From Pterois miles (lineage: Eukaryota > Chordata > Actinopteri > Perciformes > Scorpaenidae): a stretch of DNA of 64,000 bases. The stretch covers positions 6,648,501-6,712,500 of the forward strand of contig CAMQGK010000341.1 of NCBI GenBank assembly GCA_947000775.1. The letters are read 5' to 3'. Positions 62,701 through 64,000 of this stretch are shown here, in pieces; within the stretch, counting starts at the first letter, position 1; each line of letters starts with the position of its first letter. Position numbers and translations under genes: made by a program. The notes beneath the pieces were generated by a model. It was not told the origin of the DNA. It searched no databases and saw nothing but the letters and a program-made list of their open reading frames with translations.

Positions 62701-63894
62701 AGATGGCAGCGAGGGAGGCCATAGCTCGGCAGACGGTGTCAGACGCCGAGCAGAGTAGCGTTGAATCGTCAGTCATCAGGTCAGCGTTACGAAGCTTCAC
62801 TATTTTGTTCATGGAAGCCTTTTGCCAGGATAGAAAGTCCCGAGGCAGAGTTAAAGCTACTATGTGAGGAATTTGATTTTTAAAAAGACGCTGTGGCAGA
62901 CGGCAACTCATGAAACTGGCATGAATCTGGAGTGATATATTGATTCATTGATCATCGATCCAATATCACCAACGCAAAGTGAAAATATTTATACATATAA
63001 TCTTTAAGATACACCTGTATTTAAAATTCCCACTTCATATTTTTTTTTTCATTAAAAAGTATAGATTGTTTTTCATTTAAATGTGTGGAGGAGCTCAGTA
63101 ATAAAATCATATTTTAGTTGCTTTGTGTGAGTTGATATAAATATAACCGATTGTGCCAAATACACTATATATGAAATATGATATCCTTCCATATCAATTG
63201 CAGGCATCTGAAATGAATCAAAAGGAAATCGTGTTCTGACAGACTTTGTGATATCAGCAAATGTCGTATTGTTGTCCAACGAATCAGTTTTATATCGTAG
63301 TTTCATGAAACTTGTGCCCTTTTAATGGTTGCAATTCCAAAACTATTTCTTTACCCTTTATTGTGTTTAATTGATTAATTATCTGATTGTGGAAGTCAAC
63401 AATCCATCGTAATCGACGTATCATCCAATCGACGTAAATGACAGCAGCCTGTGAGCACCTGCCGTTTACAGCGCTCTCCCTCAATACTGTACCAGTTTCA
63501 CAAACTGTTGTCCATATTAGTCAGTAAACACAAAAGCATGGGAAAGTCAAGTCCAGGTTGGATGTATTTTTTCTCTTATGAAATCATAATTGCTGTTTTT
63601 TTACCCCCTGGTTAGGAATCACTGACTTAGAAAGTAGTGGTAATGCCTTACCACTGTCAGCTGCATAATACCAAGATGTCCAAGTCCTGCCAAAATATTT
63701 CACACTAGAAAAAGTGCAAAAAGGCTGACATGTTTCTCCACTCCAGTCTCCTGCAGGATGCAGAGAGCAAGTCAGAGACCAGCCAAGCCATCTCAGCCAG
63801 GGAGCATTTTGTATTCACTGACACGGACGGGCAGGTCTACCACATCACCGTAGAGGGCAACACGGTCAAAGATGGCGCACGAATTCCCCCCGAT
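25549..63894 (+). CDS. wdr11: WD repeat-containing protein 11, 5' part (16 exons, residues 1-707), running off the window
   Basis: Sixteen GT-AG exons join without frame error into 707 residues from MIPYTVNIKLAARTLTGTLN to ARIPPD. They match vertebrate WDR11 along their whole length, for example NKTAVDWGWQGLIAQGC, WLWNQDASRDLLLAIHPP, LTSEGIVFITDF, MCPPLTTKNI and FRGERGNDEP. Full WDR11 has about 1,220 residues, so the second half lies beyond 64,000. It forms two WD40 beta-propellers; WD-type strand ends are visible (GKIIVWDV, NYIVLWNGDTG, RAMLWELK, LELWDARTG). In vertebrates WDR11 works with FAM91A1 and C17orf75 in capturing AP-1 vesicles at the trans-Golgi and influences Hedgehog signalling and ciliogenesis; human variants are linked to hypogonadotropic hypogonadism. 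No disruption is seen, so the gene should be functional. Confidence 0.96.
26711..26800 (-). mobile_element. Family 2 SINE 3' fragment, reversed
   Basis: ATCCATACATCCATCCATTA then CTGCTTATCCTCTTCAGG is the reverse complement of the family 2 tail. Lies in wdr11 intron 1. Confidence 0.6.
27059..27170 (+). CDS. wdr11: wdr11 exon 2
   Basis: Residues 29-66, GWQGLIAQGCHSSILIIDPK...HKANVVK, the first propeller blade. Acceptor tgcag, donor gtgagt. Confidence 0.95.
27230..27482 (+). mobile_element. hAT-like MITE, 253 bp (intron 2)
   Basis: Termini TAGAGCTGAAC and GTTGCAGCTCTG are near inverted repeats. Flanks CTTCATAG (27222-27229) and CTCCATAG (27483-27490) agree at 7 of 8 bases, as a hAT target duplication would. 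Confidence 0.75.
27491..29540. other. wdr11 intron 2, remainder
   Basis: No gene supported. An A tract lies at about 28,648-28,667, and 28,970-29,420 looks like old repeat sequence of unknown family. Confidence 0.4.
29541..29694 (+). CDS. wdr11: wdr11 exon 3
   Basis: Residues 67-118, including LRLASGDASGKIIVWDV, a canonical WD blade end. Confidence 0.95.
29914..30087 (+). CDS. wdr11: wdr11 exon 4
   Basis: Residues 118-176, LEWLWNQDASRDLLLAIHPP through SFDPFDPSNMA. The preceding intron is only 219 bp. Confidence 0.95.
30417..30618 (+). CDS. wdr11: wdr11 exon 5
   Basis: Residues 176-243. After LLTSEGIVFITDF comes a low-complexity loop (KPAPTAAPAPTGAKK) that appears a few residues longer and richer in Pro/Ala than in mammals. 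Confidence 0.95.
30619..31740. other. wdr11 intron 5, left part
   Basis: No feature recognised. Confidence 0.4.
31749..32245 (+). mobile_element. hAT-like MITE, 497 bp (intron 5)
   Basis: Starts TGGGATGCACCGATCTGA and ends GGTATTGTGTATCCCTA, degenerate inverted termini. Flanked by an exact 8-bp duplication CCTTTTTT (31741-31748 and 32246-32253), although that sequence is low in complexity. Confidence 0.8.
32254..33910. other. wdr11 intron 5, right part
   Basis: No feature recognised. Confidence 0.4.
33911..34076 (+). CDS. wdr11: wdr11 exon 6
   Basis: Residues 243-298, AEAVTLNDCLQLSYLPSKRN through IERSGVPFIQ. Confidence 0.96.
34077..36590. other. wdr11 intron 6, left part
   Basis: Contains homopolymer T tracts (about 35,259-35,274 and 35,852-35,869). 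No gene supported. Confidence 0.4.
36593..36890. repeat. Probable MITE remnant with TTA microsatellite
   Basis: Begins TAGAGCTGAAACACTTAATC, like the start of the 27,230 element, and holds a (TTA)n run near 36,700-36,740. No clear right terminus. Confidence 0.4.
37115..37435. other. GC-rich island in wdr11 intron 6
   Basis: Markedly GC-rich against AT-rich flanks. The + strand reads GGVCAVCLG, then frames break. It may be a decayed retroelement coding fragment. No intact gene. Confidence 0.3.
37798..37900 (+). CDS. wdr11: wdr11 exon 7
   Basis: Residues 299-333, VIPCSQRDALYCLHENGCIT through APEEAA. Its donor is followed 21 bases on by a CA repeat. Confidence 0.94.
37922..37978. repeat. (CA)n microsatellite after wdr11 exon 7
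   Basis: About 28 CA units followed by a short TA run, beginning 22 bases past the exon end. Confidence 0.97.
38643..38841 (+). CDS. wdr11: wdr11 exon 8
   Basis: Residues 333-399, ELMYDLRSQCDAIRVTKTVR through RAMLWELK. Its donor runs almost directly into a CA repeat. Confidence 0.95.
38849..38870. repeat. (CA)11 after wdr11 exon 8
   Basis: Eleven CA units starting eight bases past the exon end. Confidence 0.95.
39858..39958 (+). CDS. wdr11: wdr11 exon 9
   Basis: Residues 399-433, SSGLSPLYTPVSFCGAPLGP then DLSLNSMIG. Frame and similarity fix both ends. Confidence 0.93.
40025..40205. repeat. Dispersed repeat, short copy
   Basis: GTCTGAGAAGTGAAGCCAAT and CAAGATGGCGTCGGCCAAAA align with both ends of the longer copy at 54,110-54,680, with the middle missing. 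A TA tract follows. Confidence 0.6.
40213..40702. repeat. Long TA/TG/CG alternating purine-pyrimidine microsatellite
   Basis: About 490 bp of TA interrupted by regular TACGTA and TATGTA steps, with a pure TA core at about 40,587-40,650, in wdr11 intron 9. Confidence 0.97.
40703..44491. other. wdr11 intron 9, remainder
   Basis: Holds T tracts (41,245-41,262 and 41,274-41,290) and a reversed retroelement tail (listed separately). Near 43,490-43,620 there is possible repeat debris (TTATGGCTTCATCAGGGTAC). No gene supported. Confidence 0.4.
42338..42390 (-). mobile_element. Retroelement 3' tail, reversed
   Basis: GATAAGATAAGATATTCC then TTTATTAGTCCCACAGTGGG is the reverse complement of the shared SINE tail. 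Confidence 0.75.
44492..44668 (+). CDS. wdr11: wdr11 exon 10
   Basis: Residues 433-492, LKFLLTGLLSGLP and MCPPLTTKNINHYQPLLAIG. Confidence 0.95.
45120..45191. repeat. AT-cored palindrome, 72 bp
   Basis: Left arm AAAAAGGTAATTTACAACC(AT) and right arm pair over 21 bases with one mismatch, around a 30-bp AT run (45141-45170), itself self-complementary. Flank at 45,075 (AAAGGTCCCATATTACCC) suggests an old repeat. Confidence 0.9.
45192..48430. other. wdr11 intron 10, middle part
   Basis: No gene or clearly named repeat recognised. Confidence 0.4.
48437..48795. repeat. Dispersed repeat fragment
   Basis: AAGAGTTAGATATGAAGATC and TAGCTTAGCATAAAGACTGG are phrases I recognise from a very common teleost repeat. 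A short relative lies near 58,735-58,800. Confidence 0.5.
48801..49131 (-). mobile_element. Near full-length family 3 SINE, reversed
   Basis: Reverse complement of 14,527-14,830 including the tRNA-like head (CTGAGCTACTGCCGCC at its right edge), with a (GAA)n tail at left. Lies in wdr11 intron 10. Confidence 0.88.
49140..51123. other. wdr11 intron 10, right part
   Basis: No feature recognised. Confidence 0.4.
51124..51208 (+). CDS. wdr11: wdr11 exon 11
   Basis: Residues 492-520, TSNGSVLVYNLTSGLLHKEL then SVHSCEV. Confidence 0.95.
52268..52640 (+). mobile_element. Family 2 SINE, second copy
   Basis: GGCTGCACGGTGGTGCAGTG, CTCCCACAGTCCAAAGACAG and the GATGGATGTATGG tail align with 11,872-12,175. 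Confidence 0.8.
54110..54680. repeat. Dispersed repeat, long copy
   Basis: Shares both ends with 40,025-40,205 (GTCTGAGAAGTTAAGCCAGT; CAAGATGGCCACGGCCAAAA) but keeps about 370 bp of middle sequence. Confidence 0.6.
54722..55050 (+). mobile_element. tRNA-headed SINE, family 1, second copy
   Basis: Aligns with 8,160-8,455. B-box-like GGTTTGATCCC, then GAGCAAGACACTTAACCC and GAATGCTGACATGTAGTG. Confidence 0.75.
55051..56565. other. wdr11 intron 11, right part
   Basis: Free of recognised repeats. Contains homeodomain-type TTAATTAAG and CAATTAATG motifs (about 55,590-55,700) and TAATTAATC (about 56,299). Possible conserved noncoding DNA. Confidence 0.3.
56566..56672 (+). CDS. wdr11: wdr11 exon 12
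   Basis: Residues 520-556, RGIEWVSLTSFLSFATSAPN then NMGLVRNELQHVDLPTG. A CA repeat starts 9 bases after the exon end. Confidence 0.95.
56681..56741. repeat. (CA)n microsatellite after wdr11 exon 12
   Basis: About 30 CA units, beginning nine bases past the exon end. Confidence 0.97.
57738..57785. repeat. Perfect inverted repeat, 20-bp arms, 8-bp loop
   Basis: Left arm ATGCATTACGCATGAGCTTG is exactly reverse-complemented by the right arm (57766-57785). The spacer is CCCGGCTC. Located in wdr11 intron 12. Confidence 0.97.
57786..60266. other. wdr11 intron 12, remainder
   Basis: Contains a (GT)n run (listed separately), a (CAC)n run near 59,841-59,859 and a repeat fragment near 58,735-58,800. 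No gene supported. Confidence 0.4.
59613..59641. repeat. (GT)n microsatellite
   Basis: About 14 GT units. Confidence 0.95.
60267..60342 (+). CDS. wdr11: wdr11 exon 13
   Basis: Residues 556-581, CFAFRGERGNDEPPIEMIKV then SHLK. Confidence 0.95.
60905..60968 (-). mobile_element. Retroelement 3' tail, reversed
   Basis: (GATAA)n, then GATATTCCTTTATTGGTCCC and ACAGTGGAGAAATTC: the shared SINE tail in reverse, in wdr11 intron 13. Confidence 0.75.
61093..61201 (+). CDS. wdr11: wdr11 exon 14
   Basis: Residues 581-617, QYLVVVFRDKPLELWDARTG then KNFPTVTAL. The donor gtactg is weak, and a MITE begins 24 bases after the exon. Confidence 0.94.
61225..61970 (-). mobile_element. hAT-like MITE, 746 bp, copy 2 (intron 14)
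   Basis: Termini TAGGGCTGTCAAAG and GATTGACAGCCTTA. Flanks CTACATAC (61217-61224) and CTGCATAC (61971-61978) agree at 7 of 8 bases. The interior is the reverse complement of copy 1 (for example TCAAAGGGGTCCCTTGACCT). No transposase. Confidence 0.85.
61979..62657. other. wdr11 intron 14, remainder
   Basis: The stretch 62,160-62,420 is free of repeats and of moderate GC. No gene supported. Confidence 0.35.
62658..62779 (+). CDS. wdr11: wdr11 exon 15
   Basis: Residues 618-658, EWSPSHNLKSLKKKQMAARE then SVESSVI. Confidence 0.95.
63747..63894 (+). CDS. wdr11: wdr11 exon 16 (last in window)
   Basis: Residues 658-707, LLQDAESKSETSQAISAREH, FVFTDTDGQVYHITVEGN, ARIPPD. Donor gtgagt; the next exon is outside the window. 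Confidence 0.95.
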
Positions 63895-64000
63895 GTGAGT
63901 CCAGAGGCTGTTTATCTTTCTTATTTCTCTCTCTTAACTTCATATCCTCCTGAACTACTTCAAGGTCATCCTCACTGATCCTGCACAAAGTCAGTCCTAC

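Overview
The window is vertebrate nuclear DNA, most likely from a ray-finned (teleost) fish. The basis is two intron-split genes with GT-AG splicing, a WDR11 orthologue, AT-rich introns with many CA/TA microsatellites, and dense short interspersed elements (tRNA-headed SINEs, hAT-type MITEs) of kinds I associate with teleost genomes. No prokaryotic features were seen. The species is not determinable from what I can see.

Left part (about 1-7,800, + strand): a complete gene for a MAST-like AGC-family serine/threonine kinase. A likely noncoding first exon lies under a compact promoter-like cluster (CRE, RFX X-box, palindrome with two CCAAT boxes). Ten coding exons follow: a short helical leader, a full kinase domain with all catalytic residues, an acidic linker, and one very large last exon. 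That exon is mostly an in-frame coding minisatellite: 44 copies of an 18- or 14-residue unit (consensus KKGIKNYTMDLSKEDDSV) arranged in higher-order blocks. The predicted protein is about 1,311 residues, of which about 770 are repeat. Its last codons, stop codon and first poly(A) signal lie in sequence matching the 3' tail of a dispersed retroelement found elsewhere in the window.

Middle (about 7,800-25,300): 17.5 kb of intergenic DNA with no gene I can support. It holds several SINEs, a hAT-like MITE, decayed dispersed repeats and microsatellites.

Right part (25,549-63,894, + strand): the first 16 coding exons (residues 1-707 of about 1,220) of wdr11, which continues beyond the window. Every junction keeps frame and uses GT-AG sites. 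Introns range from 219 bp to 6.5 kb and contain MITEs, SINEs, a 490-bp TA/TG/CG tract, an AT-cored palindrome and a perfect 20-bp-arm hairpin. Exons 7, 8 and 12 are each followed within about 7-21 bases of the donor by a CA tract.

The two genes lie in the same orientation but share no evident function. The most unusual item is the kinase with the giant repeat tail, together with its promoter cluster and its retroelement-derived end.
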